Source: Henckelia pumila
Lineage: Eukaryota; Streptophyta; Magnoliopsida; Lamiales; Gesneriaceae
Assembly (NCBI RefSeq): GCF_033568475.1
Contig: NC_133123.1
Location: forward strand, 151,481,753 to 151,545,752
Length of the DNA stretch: 64,000 nt
Reading direction: 5' to 3'
The notes under the pieces are model-generated. The model was not told the DNA's origin, ran no database searches, and saw nothing but the letters and a program-made list of their open reading frames with translations. Made by a program: the position numbers and the translations under genes. Within the stretch, counting starts at the first letter, position 1; every line of letters starts with the position of its first letter. Positions 48,241 to 59,925 of this stretch are shown piece by piece.

Positions 48241-49075
48241 ATGGCCGCTGCTGTTTATGCTGCGCTTCTTTCAGCTGCTGGATCACTACACCATATTTTG
48301 AACCTTAAACAGCGTATTAATGATCCTCTTCACAAATAAATAATCCTTAATTTCCCTCATTGAAAAGGTTGATTTCATCGTCGCTTTCTTCGGAAAGATT
48401 ATTCAGACAAGAATCATGGAAAGCTTGACTAATTGCGATGCCGTTCCCTTGGATGAACACCTTAACATGGCACTGGAAAGGATTCGTTTTATCTGGGAAG
48501 ATGCTATGAAGATCAAGAACAGCGATGCAGCGGAATATCTCCGGCCCGTTGATTCGCATTCTTCTCCTGTCGACCATTAATCGGCATTCAAAATCACTAC
48601 CAAGAACTTGCTTGTGGGATTCGAAGAAGACTTGAACGCAATCAAAGAAGGGCTATATGAAGATTCGGCTAAGCTCCATGTTATCCCGATTGTTGGGATG
48701 GGAGGAATCGGGAAGACGAGTCGACTCTAGCTAGAAGAACTTACGAGGATTCGCTCTTTGCTCAGCACTTTGACATCTGTGCGTGGATTACAGTGTCTGC
48801 AGAGTATGAAAGAGGAGAGATTCTTGCGGAGCTTCTTTAATCTTTCAAGAAATACACCGATGATGATGGTGATGAACAATATGGTGAGAGCGAATCCCAA
48901 TTGGCGAAACGAGTGTACCAAACTCTCTTGGGTAGGCGGTATCTCCTAGTGATTGATGACATATGGAGTACCAAGGATTGTGATGATTTGAAGGATATTT
49001 CCTGACAATGGTAGCGGAAGTCGGATCTTGTTGACTACGTGGTTGTTAGAAGTAGGCGTGTACGCAGGAATTTTA
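48241..49075 (+). pseudogene. NLR3a: broken N-terminal half of an NLR gene
   Basis: It starts ATGGCCGCTGCTGTTTATGC like the intact genes, then meets TAA at 48337 where NLR2 has GAA. Further damage includes added bases near 48346, a frameshift at CTTCGGAAAG, loss of roughly 110 bp after 48430, TCA to TAA near 48578, five extra bases in the P-loop (about 48718) and CAA to TAA near 48838. The homology stops at 49068 in the middle of the NB-ARC (after GTGTACGCAGGAA). The LRR part is not attached. It is closest to NLR2 by eye. Confidence 0.9.
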
Positions 49076-49799
49076 AATCTATCATAGATAATTATTAGAG
49101 TTTTTTGCAATGGTAAAATAATTAGAATTTAATAAAACACATAATATTTATAATTATATCCATAAATATATTTGTTCTAACATTGAGAATTCAATAAATA
49201 ATTTGTTATTTATAAATCACTTTCACACTTGTTTGTTTGCGGGTTCAATTGCGAGGGCCTGTAACCTTAGCTGGGACAATAAAGTGGAGGTTGTGAGTGC
49301 TTGTTTTGCACTCGAGCCCCATCACAAATCGTCGCTCTTCGATTGTTTATGCAAGAAATCGTCTGTTTTCTTTACGGGTGAGCATTTAAATTTTTTTAAT
49401 CTTCTTTTGTCTTCCACCCCATAAAATGAACTTTTCCAAGAATCCTTCTCGAAATCGTGAGTCTCGTATTTGAATTATTAGTTTTTTAATTTTAAATTTA
49501 AATACTCAAAATTTGTTGTTTGATTTTGGTGAAAAGTGATAGATTTTGTTTAGGTCGGGGGGAGAAGATTGAATGTGTTAAAGCGATGTATTTAATTCAA
49601 GTTAGGGAGGAGAAAGATGGAATGTATAAATTTAATCTTGCTTGAGCTAGTATGGATGTTGAGTGCTGTCAATTTCTCACTTAAAATTATATTGAACTCG
49701 ATTCAGCTTTTGATCTTTTTAGGTGTTGTCCTTGCCCATTCATGGTTCCTGTTCTGGAAGAGGTGGTCTCTTTAATGAAAGATAAGACCCAAGTGGTGA
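49076..49799 (+). other. Foreign segment between the two NLR3 pieces
   Basis: It has no similarity to the NLR genes elsewhere in the window. An ORF of 73 codons (49203-49424) includes a GC-richer stretch (49235-49375) encoding ARACNLSWDNKVEVVSACF, which looks exon-like and is followed by GTGAGC, a possible splice donor. I do not recognise the protein. It could be a captured gene fragment or chance. Confidence 0.35.
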
Positions 49800-51300
49800 A
49801 GATGACTTGAATGCAATCAAAGAAGGGATATACGAAGATTCGGCTAAGCTCCAAGTTATCCCGATTGTGGGGATGGGAGGAATCGGGAAGACGACTCTAG
49901 CCAGAAGAGCTTACAAGGATTCGCTCTTTGCTCACCACTTTGACATCTGTGCGTGGATTACAGTGTCTGCAGAGTATGAAAGAAGAAAGATTCTTGCGGA
50001 GCTTCTTCAATCTTTCAAGAAATACAACGATGATTATGGTGATGAAAGACGTGGGGGAGGAGTATTTGGATGATCTTGTGAATCGAAGTTTGATCCTTGC
50101 GAGCGAGAAAGAACTGTATGGGAAGCTCAAAAAAGTTGGAATTCATGATCTGTTGAGGGATGTCTGTATAACAAAAGCTATAGAAGAAGGGTTTCTGTAT
50201 GAAGTCTCGAAAAAACGAAAACTGCTAAACAAAGATGTGAAGAATCCAAATTGCCGTCTCAGTATTCATTATTCACAGAGTCATCAGGAAAAACGAATAC
50301 AAAATCAAAGTGTACGTTCAGTTCTAGTTTTCACTGATAGATATGTGAACACAAGATTATTTGTGTGAAATCATCCCCCAATGGTTTTCCTATCTCAATG
50401 TCCAAACTTCCCAATCTCGAGACTATAATTGCTATTGAAACTTACGTCGGATGGAGTCGTTTATCCCCCGTGCCCTATGAAATCTGGGGCATGCCGCAGT
50501 TGAGGCATTTGATCATGGGCAAGCATTTTCGTTTATCATATCCCTCTAACATAGGAATGAGTGGTGAAAGTGATCTACGAACACTTGAGACAGTGGTTGA
50601 TTTCACATTCACCGAAGATGTAGTGAAAGTACTACCTGTGAATCTCAGCAAATTGAGGGTGAAATATGATATGAAGCACCATCATAATTGGGATGATTTT
50701 AAGCTCGAAAATCTTTTCCATCTGCGAAATCTCAAAGAATTGCATGTTTCGGTGAACAACTTGCCTGACAGTAGCCACTCCATAACATGGAACCATGCAT
50801 TCCCAATCAGTTTGAAGATGCTCACTCTACAAGGAGTTCCTTTCCTTTGGGAAAACATGACCATAATCGGGTCACTCCCGAATCTTGAAGTGCTCCGGAT
50901 GACCAAAATCGCAGGCACCGGAGGTTCCAAATGGACTCCTGTGAAAGGCCAATTTCTTTGTCTCAAGCACTTACATTCTTCCTTAGATCGTCTGGTGAGT
51001 TGGGAAGCGGAGAAAGTGCACTTCCCAAGCCTTGAAAGCTTGATTCTTTGGGAAGTATATTCTATCGACGAGATCCCCTGTGGTATAGGAGAGATAGATT
51101 CACTTCAACGCATTGAACTGTTCAGCTGTTATAAATCATTAGTGGATTCAGCAGAGCGAATTCAGGAGCAGCAACACGAAAATGGAAACGAAGCTTTTCG
51201 AGTTCTTGTCCATAATTCCAAAGATTACAAGTCTGGTTTGTCAAGTGAATTCCCGATTTACAAGCGCATGGGCTGGGAAGATCTTCTCCGTGCTCCATAA
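49800..51300 (+). pseudogene. NLR3b: NLR gene with two large internal deletions
   Basis: It begins at the linker before the NB-ARC (GACTTGAATGCAATCAAAG) with an intact P-loop GMGGIGKTTLA. At about 50046 it jumps from the region after kinase-1 to the region before the MHD motif, losing about 640 bp. At about 50367 it jumps again into the LRRs, losing about 100 bp. The frame shifts at the first junction and returns at the second. The final 311 codons (50365-51300) are an open LRR region ending GWEDLLRAP as in NLR2. No N-terminal CC part is attached. Not expected to make a receptor. Confidence 0.9.
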
Positions 51301-51514
51301 AATTACCATTATCATTCATGATCATTCATGTTATGTGTACTATTTCTGTTAGCTTATTTAGAGTGGGCGTGTCATTTGCATTGTGAAAGTTGAATATTTT
51401 CCTCTGCTGTCTCTATTTTAAGTACTTCAAAGTATATATGTTATAGAGTATTCAGTATTCCCATATTGTGTAGCCATATATATATGTAAGACACATGATG
51501 CCCAACAGAGACTG

Positions 51515-51640
51515 TCCTTTTGCATGAAAATGGAAACGACGCTTTCCAAGTTCTCGTCCATCATACTAAAGATTACAAGTTTGATCCCACAAGTGAATTC
51601 AACATTTACAAGCGGAAGAGCTTCTCCTTCCTGCATAAAA
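51515..51640 (+). pseudogene. C-terminal NLR fragment
   Basis: About 40 codons read HENGNDAFQVLVHHTKDYKF and on to IYKRK, matching the C-terminus of NLR1 and NLR2. It lies 215 bases after the NLR3b stop, so it is a remnant of yet another copy. A further scrap of about 40 bases (51787-51826) resembles the NB-ARC string GGGAAAATGTTTTGGAAAAC. Confidence 0.75.
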
Positions 51641-53088
51641 TCATTGTCGTTCATTGTTTTTGTCTGTTAGTTAAGTTTCTATGTTATATTGGATTCTTAG
51701 GCCGCGGCTCTGTGAACTAAAATTTTGAAACATGTTAGGAGTAGTTTCTACTGGCAACATACATATATCATGGAACCAGCTAGGATTTTGGGAAAATATT
51801 TTGGAAAATATAAAACTCAGCAGATACATACATATATCATGGAACATACATATTTATTTGTTTAAAATAATCTAATTTTAATTAGTTAATATGCTACTCC
51901 TTCGGTCTCAATTATATAGGTCACATTTTTTTTTATCTGTGTCAAATATATAGACTTCAACTATATTTAATAATATTTTTATATTTCTTTTTACTAATAT
52001 ATCTCTATTAAAATTACACTTTGAAAATGAGCAATCATTTTTTGAATAAATTAAATAGGGATAAAGTGGAAAGTTTGTATATAATTTATTTTTCAAATGA
52101 TTTTTCTTAATATGTGTGAAAAACCAGGACTATATAATCGAGAAATCGGATGAAAGTATATAACAATGAAATCTGTAAAAAGATTATACATACCATGCAA
52201 TTTTTAAATTTATTATATAAATTTCTTAAAGTAATATTTTTTTAATTAGTAATTTAAATTAGTTAATTGTTTAAATCAATATCATTATAAAAATTAATTA
52301 AATATAATTAATGTATTGATATTTAATTAAGTTAATAAATATTTGTGGAATAAATTATTAGTTGTAAATAAAATAATAGAGAATATTTCTTTTAGTGTAG
52401 TGATTAGATAATTGGTTCCTTCACAAAAAAAAAAAAAAAAAAAAACGTAATCAATTAAGATGACCTTAGATTACATGCATGCATCCAACCAGGCAACCAC
52501 CCTACGAACGAAAATCTAAATTTTTATAACTTGCTGCCCAGGCAAATATATGTGGTATCCTTAACAAACAAGAATAAAAAATAAATATATCGCCTCTAAA
52601 CCAGAACCTGAAACGATGGAGAAAGTCTCCATTTAATATTTTAAAAAAATCCTCACATGCTAGATGATTACTTAATTAAATAGGTTAATCGACAATGTTT
52701 TAAATCCTTAATTATTTTTATTCATTTGCTAATAATAATTAAACAAAACTACATCAACTTGACTAATAAATAAATAAATAGTACATAACGTAGTTAATTA
52801 ATGGTAGAGCATGTGAACTTTTGACGAATGAACTTATCTAATTTGGTTTAATTTGGCTAGTGTGGTGTCCATGAGTTTACCAAAAAAATAATGTGTATGG
52901 GCTCTTTTGTTAAACAAAAAAACAAAATAAAAATAAAAATAGTACATTACTTAAATAAAATAAAATAACACATAAGCCAGCTGCTGTTTGTTCGCCACAT
53001 GCAAAATGATCGATTAAGTGATACAAATTCATGCATTCCAACGTCTCTCTCATTTGTATATATGCCCCTTCATCTATCTTTGTCTCCC
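51641..53088. other. Spacer before NLR4
   Basis: AT-rich with no gene. It contains a poly-A run (about 52423-52445). The last stretch is the presumed NLR4 promoter and leader; it keeps TTGTCTCCC just before the ATG, as in the other copies, but otherwise looks unlike the NLR2/NLR3 upstream block. Confidence 0.55.
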
Positions 53089-55671
53089 ATGGCCGTTTAC
53101 GCTGCGCTTCTTTCCCTTGCTCGATCGCTACACCAGATTCTGCATTTCGAAAAGTACAAAGAAAAAAATGTCTCCCTCCATGAAAAGGTTCATTTTATCC
53201 TCACTTTCCTCGAGGATTATTCCGACAAGTACAGCGGAGCTATAGCTCTTTTGGGAGATGAAATCCGAAGAGCTGCGTATGAAGCTCAAGATTTCATGGA
53301 ATCGTATCTGTGTTCGATATCAGCAAATTATAGTTCGTCGGAGAAGATGGCATTGGATCAAGATTTAAACATAGCTGTTGAAAGGATTCATTTTATATGG
53401 GAAGAGGTGGTGAAGATGAAGAACAGAGACGCTGCGGATCAAGATCTTCGTTCCAGAACTCATTCCTCTCCTGTTGATGATCATTCATCCACAGTCCCCA
53501 AGAAAATGGTGGTGGGTTTTGATGATGAATTGGATGCAATCAAAGAACAGTTATACGAAGGTCCAACTAAGCTCCAGATCATCCCAATTGTCGGGATGGG
53601 AGGAATTGGGAAGACGACTCTGGCTAGAAAAGCTTACGAGGATTCACTTCTTGCTCAACATTTCGACGTCTGCGCTTGGGTCACGGTGTCTAGTGAATAT
53701 CAACGAAGAGGGATTCTTTTACAGCTTCTTCTATCTTTTGAGAAACTTTCCACTCATCATGATGAACTATCCCGTGCAAGCGATGCCCAATTAGCAAAAC
53801 TAGTTTACCAAAATCTCGTGGGTAGGCGATATCTCATTGTGATCGATGATATATGGAGTACCAAGGCTTGGGATGATTTGAAGCTGAATTTTCCGAACGA
53901 TGGTAGTACAAGTCGGATCTTGCTTACTACTAGGCTTTCTGATATTGCTATTCATGCTGCAGGATCTTCTTGTACTTGGTTCCACCAAATGAATGTTTTG
54001 AACGAAGATCAAAGCTGGAAGCTACTTAAGGAAAGGATATTCGGGCAAGAGTCGTGTCCTCTTCAACTGATGGAAATTGGGAAGAAGATTGCAAGAAATT
54101 GCAGGGGACTTCCGCTTACCATCGTGGTGGTTGCAGGATTACTCCTGTCTTCCGGCAACCTGACAAAAGAAGAAACTTGGGAAAATATCTCGGAAAACAT
54201 TAGTTCAAAGGAACCCACAATTGAGCTGCAATGCTCAAAGATCTTATGTCTGAGTTATGATCAGTTACCTCTTCGATTAAAGCCATGTTTCCTCTACATC
54301 GCAGCTTTTCCAGAAGATTCTCAAATCGATGTTTCTAAGCTAATCAAGTTGTGGGTGGCGGAGGGGTTTCTTAAACCAAGTGATCACTCCAAGTGCTTGG
54401 AAGATGTGGGAGAAAGTTATTTGGAGGATCTTGTGAACAGAAGTTTGCTCTTAGTGAGCCAAAAAGGACCAGATGGAAAACTCGAAATTGTTGGGATCCA
54501 TGACATGTTGAGGGATATTTGCATAAAAAAAGCTGACGAAGAGAGGTTTCTTTCTCTTGTTTCATCCAAATGGAATGCCATAAAAGAATTCTTAGAGAAT
54601 CGAAATCGTCGCCTCAGAATTCATTGCAAGCACGACTTCCAGGAATGGATGATACCAGTTTCAAGCATACGTTCTGTTCTACTTTTCTCTGATAGGTATT
54701 ATACGACAAGATTATTCATATATTGTAGGCGCCTCAGTATCTTGGATGCACCAGAAGCAACTTGGCCGAATTTCTCTGATATAATCTCAACATTCGTCAA
54801 CTTAAGGTACATTGCTTTTAGATTAGACGAGACGTCGTGCCCCCATGGATTTCCTGCCTCAATATCTAGACTTCCCAATCTTGAGACAATCATTGCTCAT
54901 ATATTTAACATCAGACGATTGCGAATACCCTGTGAAATTTTGGAGATGCCCAAGTTAAGACATCTGATCACGAATGCCCCGGTTCGTTTATCTTTCGCCT
55001 CTAACAGAAGCCCTGTTGTACTTCACCAGAGTGATCTACAAACACTTGAGACTGTGGTCAATTACAGATTCACAGAAGAGGCCATTAAACTAGTTGTGAA
55101 TCTAAAGAAACTGAAAGTTGTTTTTGCCACGCCGAAAGGCGGTTGGGACGACTTAAATCTCGACAATCTTTTTCGTCTACAAAACCTCCAGGAGTTACAA
55201 GTCTCTGTCAGCAGTAATCCCTCAATGACATGGAACCATGCTTTTCCAGCGAGTCTTGTAAAGTTAACTCTCAACGGAATTCCTTTGCCTTGGGAAAGAA
55301 TGGACATAATCGGGTCGCTCCCAAATCTACAAGTGCTTGAGGTGATCGACACTCCAGGCGCTGATGCTTCTGAGTGGACCCCAGTGGAAGGTCAATTTCT
55401 TCGACTCAAGTACTTTTTTTCTACGTTGGATTATTTGGTGAAGTGGGAAGTGGAAAAAGAGCACTTCCCTAGCCTTGAAAGCTTGATTCTCAAGCATGCA
55501 CTGTGGATTGATGAAATCCCTTGTGGTGTAGGAGAAATGGATTCACTTCAACTCATTGAATTACAGAACTGCACAGAGTCATTAGTGAATTCAGCCAAAG
55601 AAATAGAGCAGCAACATCATGAGAATGGAAATGATTCTTTCCAAGTTCGTGTCGTTAAGGTTTTGTTTTGA
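53089..55671 (+). CDS. CC-NB-ARC-LRR resistance protein (NLR4)
   Basis: A single exon of 860 residues from the ATG at 53089, chosen because it aligns with the NLR1/NLR2 start and has the same TCTCCCATGGCC context. An in-frame ATG at 52999 would add 30 residues not seen in the paralogs. The Rx-type CC contains EAQDFMESYL at the EDVID position. The NB-ARC carries GMGGIGKTTLA (about 170), YLIVIDDIW, SRILLTTR, CRGLPLT (GLPL motif) and IHDML. LRRs follow to the C-terminus. It is clearly more diverged from NLR1 and NLR2 than these are from each other, and is the relative of the relic at 2365. It converges on LPAT. Confidence 0.93.
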   Translation: MAVYAALLSLARSLHQILHFEKYKEKNVSLHEKVHFILTFLEDYSDKYSGAIALLGDEIRRAAYEAQDFMESYLCSISANYSSSEKMALDQDLNIAVERIHFIWEEVVKMKNRDAADQDLRSRTHSSPVDDHSSTVPKKMVVGFDDELDAIKEQLYEGPTKLQIIPIVGMGGIGKTTLARKAYEDSLLAQHFDVCAWVTVSSEYQRRGILLQLLLSFEKLSTHHDELSRASDAQLAKLVYQNLVGRRYLIVIDDIWSTKAWDDLKLNFPNDGSTSRILLTTRLSDIAIHAAGSSCTWFHQMNVLNEDQSWKLLKERIFGQESCPLQLMEIGKKIARNCRGLPLTIVVVAGLLLSSGNLTKEETWENISENISSKEPTIELQCSKILCLSYDQLPLRLKPCFLYIAAFPEDSQIDVSKLIKLWVAEGFLKPSDHSKCLEDVGESYLEDLVNRSLLLVSQKGPDGKLEIVGIHDMLRDICIKKADEERFLSLVSSKWNAIKEFLENRNRRLRIHCKHDFQEWMIPVSSIRSVLLFSDRYYTTRLFIYCRRLSILDAPEATWPNFSDIISTFVNLRYIAFRLDETSCPHGFPASISRLPNLETIIAHIFNIRRLRIPCEILEMPKLRHLITNAPVRLSFASNRSPVVLHQSDLQTLETVVNYRFTEEAIKLVVNLKKLKVVFATPKGGWDDLNLDNLFRLQNLQELQVSVSSNPSMTWNHAFPASLVKLTLNGIPLPWERMDIIGSLPNLQVLEVIDTPGADASEWTPVEGQFLRLKYFFSTLDYLVKWEVEKEHFPSLESLILKHALWIDEIPCGVGEMDSLQLIELQNCTESLVNSAKEIEQQHHENGNDSFQVRVVKVLF

Positions 55672-55773
55672 ATAATTATTATGGTAGCATTTGAAAGAGG
55701 GGTTGCAAGAATTTGAATTTTTTTTATATCGAAGATATTTGGTTTCGACTATTGATCCAAATGTACTGGGAAG

Positions 55774-55903
55774 GGGATTCGCTACCATGTAATTGACATT
55801 TTAACTTGATTTTAATTCTGTAAGAATCTGAATTTGGTGGGATTCGCTACCATGTAATTGACATTTTAACTTGATTTTAATTCTGTAAGAATCTGAATTT
55901 GGT
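55774..55903. repeat. 65-bp perfect tandem duplication
   Basis: Two units starting GGGATTCGCTACC at 55774 and 55839, in the NLR4 3' flank. They appear identical, so the duplication is recent. Confidence 0.9.
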
Positions 55904-56328
55904 CTTCAATTCATGTTATTCAAAGACGCGGTTACACATTATATTTAAAATTACAAAATTACCCCAAAATACACATTGGTTGGTTGTGCTGCCGCGGAAT
56001 ATTTTTGGAATCTGACAAAATATTTATCAAATTAGCCAACAATTTTATAAAGTTGAGTAATTGTATAGCAAAAAAGACAAAAAGAGCCCACGTAAAGTAT
56101 TTGTGGCAATTTTAATGGGTGCACGCATGCATATATAAAAATAACCAGAAATTCTACGTTAAATTGCAACCAACAATAAACTGTTGAAATTGAATGATGG
56201 CTTTCACCGATCCTAAACTTACTCTCTCAAACTTTTATCTGTCTATAGTTGTCATATGATCGGTTCGCACGATCGCGGTCCTTGTTTCTTGAAGGTATGG
56301 CAAAAACAGTAAATTTGGATCAACCATG

Positions 56329-59300
56329 TCAATTAAGCCCACTGGCAATTAAATTTCTAGCTTCAGTACAAAGTGTATCTGGATTGTTTCCTACTATAGA
56401 CGGGTGAACGATAATTTTCAATGATCCTGGATTCAACCTACCCTCAAATCCTGGGGGCATGATTTCACCTGTTCCAATCAGGCTAATTGGAACAATGGGT
56501 ACTCCAGTCTTTGCCGCAACGCTGAATGCACCTTTCTACATAAATAAATCATTGGCGCAATACCACACACGTGAGAGAAACAAACATAACCAATTTTAGA
56601 GAGTACACAATGATTGTTGATATAACAATCATGGTATGGCAGGTCGACATGCCAAAAATTGATCAAAAGTTATAATTCCATATATGCTTTTGAATCTTTT
56701 ATCATCAGTATCTTCCCCTTGGTCAAGAATATACTGTGAATTTTATGACAAGTTCGAGAAATGAACATACTTCAGAACATTAATTGTTTTCAAGGTTGTT
56801 CATTAGGGAAGAATTAGAATTTGTGAAATTTGTATTATTTGAACTCAACTGTTTTTCCACCTCTAGGATTTGACAATGTATGGTTCCTATAAATGTATAT
56901 GAGGCCTGTGAAAAACAATTTCATCAAACATATAACAATTGAAATTTTTCACAACAATTTAGAGCCCAGATGCCCAAGTTTAAGTAACAATCTTAGCAAA
57001 TAACTCAAGGCAGGGCAATAAATTTACCTTGAAAGGACCTAATTTCCCATCTTTACTTCGAGTGCCCTCAGGGAAGAAGAAAACTGATGCTCCCTTCTTG
57101 ATAAGGGCCATGCATTGCTTAAGGCAGTCCTAAGTTCAACAAATGAACAAAAATAAAGTTGCTTGAGTGTAAAGGAGAGTCGATAGATGTATTGAAAGAT
57201 GCCAAAAATAACTTAAAAGGAGGAGGATATCTCCAATTTCATAAATCAGTAGATGATTTCTGTTAGTCATTAGTCATTCAACAATTAACAGACTTCTTAT
57301 AACATGAAATAAGATTTTGAGAAGACCCGTACAAACTGACTCTTGCTATCCATGCGCTTCAGAGGAATGACACCGAGCAGAAACATGGCCCATCCGATAA
57401 TTGGATAGAGAAAAACTGAAGTTTTGCTGATGAATTTGAAACATTTCCCAAGAGTAAGAAGAGCATATATGTCTAAAAAGCTTTGGTGATTGGAAACATA
57501 TACAGCAGGGGTATCTGTTGCAGGCAGATTCTCCAATCCTTCATACTCAATCTTGACAAAGGGCGCAACAGTAAGAAATGCCCATGTTTTGGCAACCAGA
57601 TAATGCACTTTTCTACGGTATCGGTCGAACATGAGCACGAAAGGATGCTCGAGGAACATAGGCACGAACAAAATGATTGCAGCAAACGCTGTAATAGCGT
57701 AAAAGCAAATTCCTCTGACCTTTGAATTCGACCAAATCTCTAAATCAAAGGTTATAAAGAGAAGCGGTGAGGATAAGAGAGGATAATTTATAAATTCAAT
57801 TGAAACTTAAAAGGACTAGTAGAGCACCTGAAAATGCATGCATGTCTTGAGTGGATCCAGTCCCTGCTAGTTCAGATCTAACAACTACGTCTCTCGACAA
57901 TTTGTCCCATCTCTGACAAGCACAACCATTACACATTATACTGGAGCCTGGTTCATCATACAGAGAGCTCTGAGGTGGATGAAAGGTTCTTCTCAAATCA
58001 AATCTCGCTTCATGTGGAAGACAACCTGCATGTGAGAACATGGACATAATACAAATTAAAAAAATATCCAGTTTACATTTTATCAGATGTCAGAACCAAC
58101 AGCGAAGAGACTCAAAATCAGTTACTGTTAACATTCTATCAGAACCAACAGTTAACAGACTCATGATCTCTAACAGTACAGCCAAATAAAAGTGAAATGG
58201 ATGTTGTCCTCATAACCTTATGTATTGATAATGCAAATAGAGCTAAATGGTGTGGCATGTAGCGACAAATTGAAAACTTTGTTCTGACTTCTGCGCAAAA
58301 GTTATTTAGCATAAAAATTCTTAAAACAGACCTAACATAAATACTTTCTGTTTATCAACTGATTAATAAAACATTTGACACATAATACATTGATGGCCAA
58401 CCATCGATCTAATTTCTTGCTGAAAATCTATTCACTTTTTTTAAATAAGGTAAGTCCATATTCAAGAAGACAAGCACAATAACAGAACGTGAATGCAACA
58501 ACAAGACGTTATTTGTAACAAGTAGTTTTACTGGTTGGTTAATTGGTCACATTTTGTTCCATAAATATTGGAAGAGAAACAGAACAGTGAAAAAAAGACT
58601 ATTTTCAGAATTCTTCAGCAGAATCTACGGTTTTTCACAGTTCAAATGTGTTGAATGATCAGATGATACTTTGTTCCTACAATGAAACCCTCTTTAAGAA
58701 GGATCAGCAACATTATGCCTCAAGACCGAAAAACACCATTCAAGAAGCTAACAAAAAACATATAAATTGAACATCAACTCACAATTACTTGAAAATCTCT
58801 GATTTGGTCGTTTACTAAGACGAATGCGTCCGAAGCAAGATCCATGACCAGAGCCCAACTGCTTGCATCAATATCCAGCAACATTAAAATGGCATAATGT
58901 TGGAAGGTATAAGAAAAATAACACTAATTAGCATATTTGTCCCTAGGATGCCTGCCAATACATGATCAATCCTTACACGCACTCCTTAACACTCAAATAC
59001 GTATGCGAGCTATGTGCAACATTTTTTTCTCGGCATGCCGATTCCCGATTCCATTACTATGACTAGTAGCTTAACTCCTTCATTCTGTGCAAATCAAATA
59101 AAATAGCAGATAACTGGTAAAAAGAATCACAAAAAGCATCTGGATCTTTACGTAAATCTACTAGTGAACGTGCAATATTATAAAGCCTGATACACCGCTG
59201 ATTAACCACTCAACAAGCTATGAGCCTGCAACCAAGAAAATCTCATCAAATTCATCAAAGCCGCGTGATTGTCTCTTTCCCCCACAAGAAACATAATAAC

Positions 59301-59676
59301 ATAGAAAGATACGGTGAGAAACAATCAAGGATGGAAATCATCATTCCAACAGTTGATTAACAACAAATTTCTTCTGTAACCAAAATATCTAATCTAAAGA
59401 ATCTAAAGAAAAGTTCAAAAGTAGAACTCATACTAATCAAACACGAATAAACCAATACAAGAGAGAAGTTGGGAACTTACTGATCGACTAGGAGCAAAGA
59501 ACCCATGTACTCTTTTGGCTACAAAATCAAGAAAAAAAAATAATTCCATAAAATTGAATTCATTGAACAGCAAATATGGATTAGATTGTTGGGAACACAG
59601 AGAGCTCACATGGGTGAAGTGGAGACGATGAAACCGTGGGGAAGTGGATACGGCTCAATTGCAATGAGAGCTCCAT
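56329..59676 (-). CDS. LPAT1: Plastid 1-acyl-glycerol-3-phosphate acyltransferase (seven exons)
   Basis: Minus-strand exons are 59676-59610, 59518-59481, about 58861-58783, 58025-57828, 57739-57333, 57129-57028 and 56535-56329, giving about 365 residues. Junctions are GT-AG and the phases agree (1, 0, 1, 1, 0, 0). The exon 3 acceptor could be 58861 or 58858. The enzyme adds the second acyl chain to lysophosphatidic acid, making phosphatidic acid in the plastid lipid pathway. The N-terminus is serine-rich without acids beyond the second residue ([19 protein letters not shown]), a plastid transit peptide by composition. Acyltransferase motifs are NHQSFLD (HX4D, about residue 210) and FPEGTRS (about 282), after a hydrophobic span near [15 protein letters not shown]. 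The text KINIEGLENLPSS-like [14 protein letters not shown] also marks the plastid LPAT1/ATS2 type. It is the right boundary of the NLR cluster. Confidence 0.92.
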
Positions 59677-59889
59677 TTCTCGTTGTTCGAGGGGATTTCG
59701 AGACTTCGGGTCGCTCAAATTTTCATCTCCAAAACTTTCCGCATTGAGAATTGTGCCAAATTACTTTTCTTTGTTTCTTTAATTTGTTCTTCCCTCCTCA
59801 AAAAAAAATAAGAAATAAAATTGGTTCTTCCAAAATTTTTCCAAGAAGTCACCATTTTTTAAGGGTAATATAATTTTCAATTCACTTCC
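59677..59889 (-). promoter_or_regulatory. Short upstream region of LPAT
   Basis: Only about 210-250 bases separate the LPAT ATG from the last recognisable pararetrovirus sequence. I see no clear TATA box at a set distance. The viral remnant is on the same strand, so whatever drives LPAT either lies in this short stretch or inside viral DNA. Inference from position only. Confidence 0.4.
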
Positions 59890-59925
59890 TATATTTGTTT
59901 TTTCAAAAATATCCTTGTCGTTATT

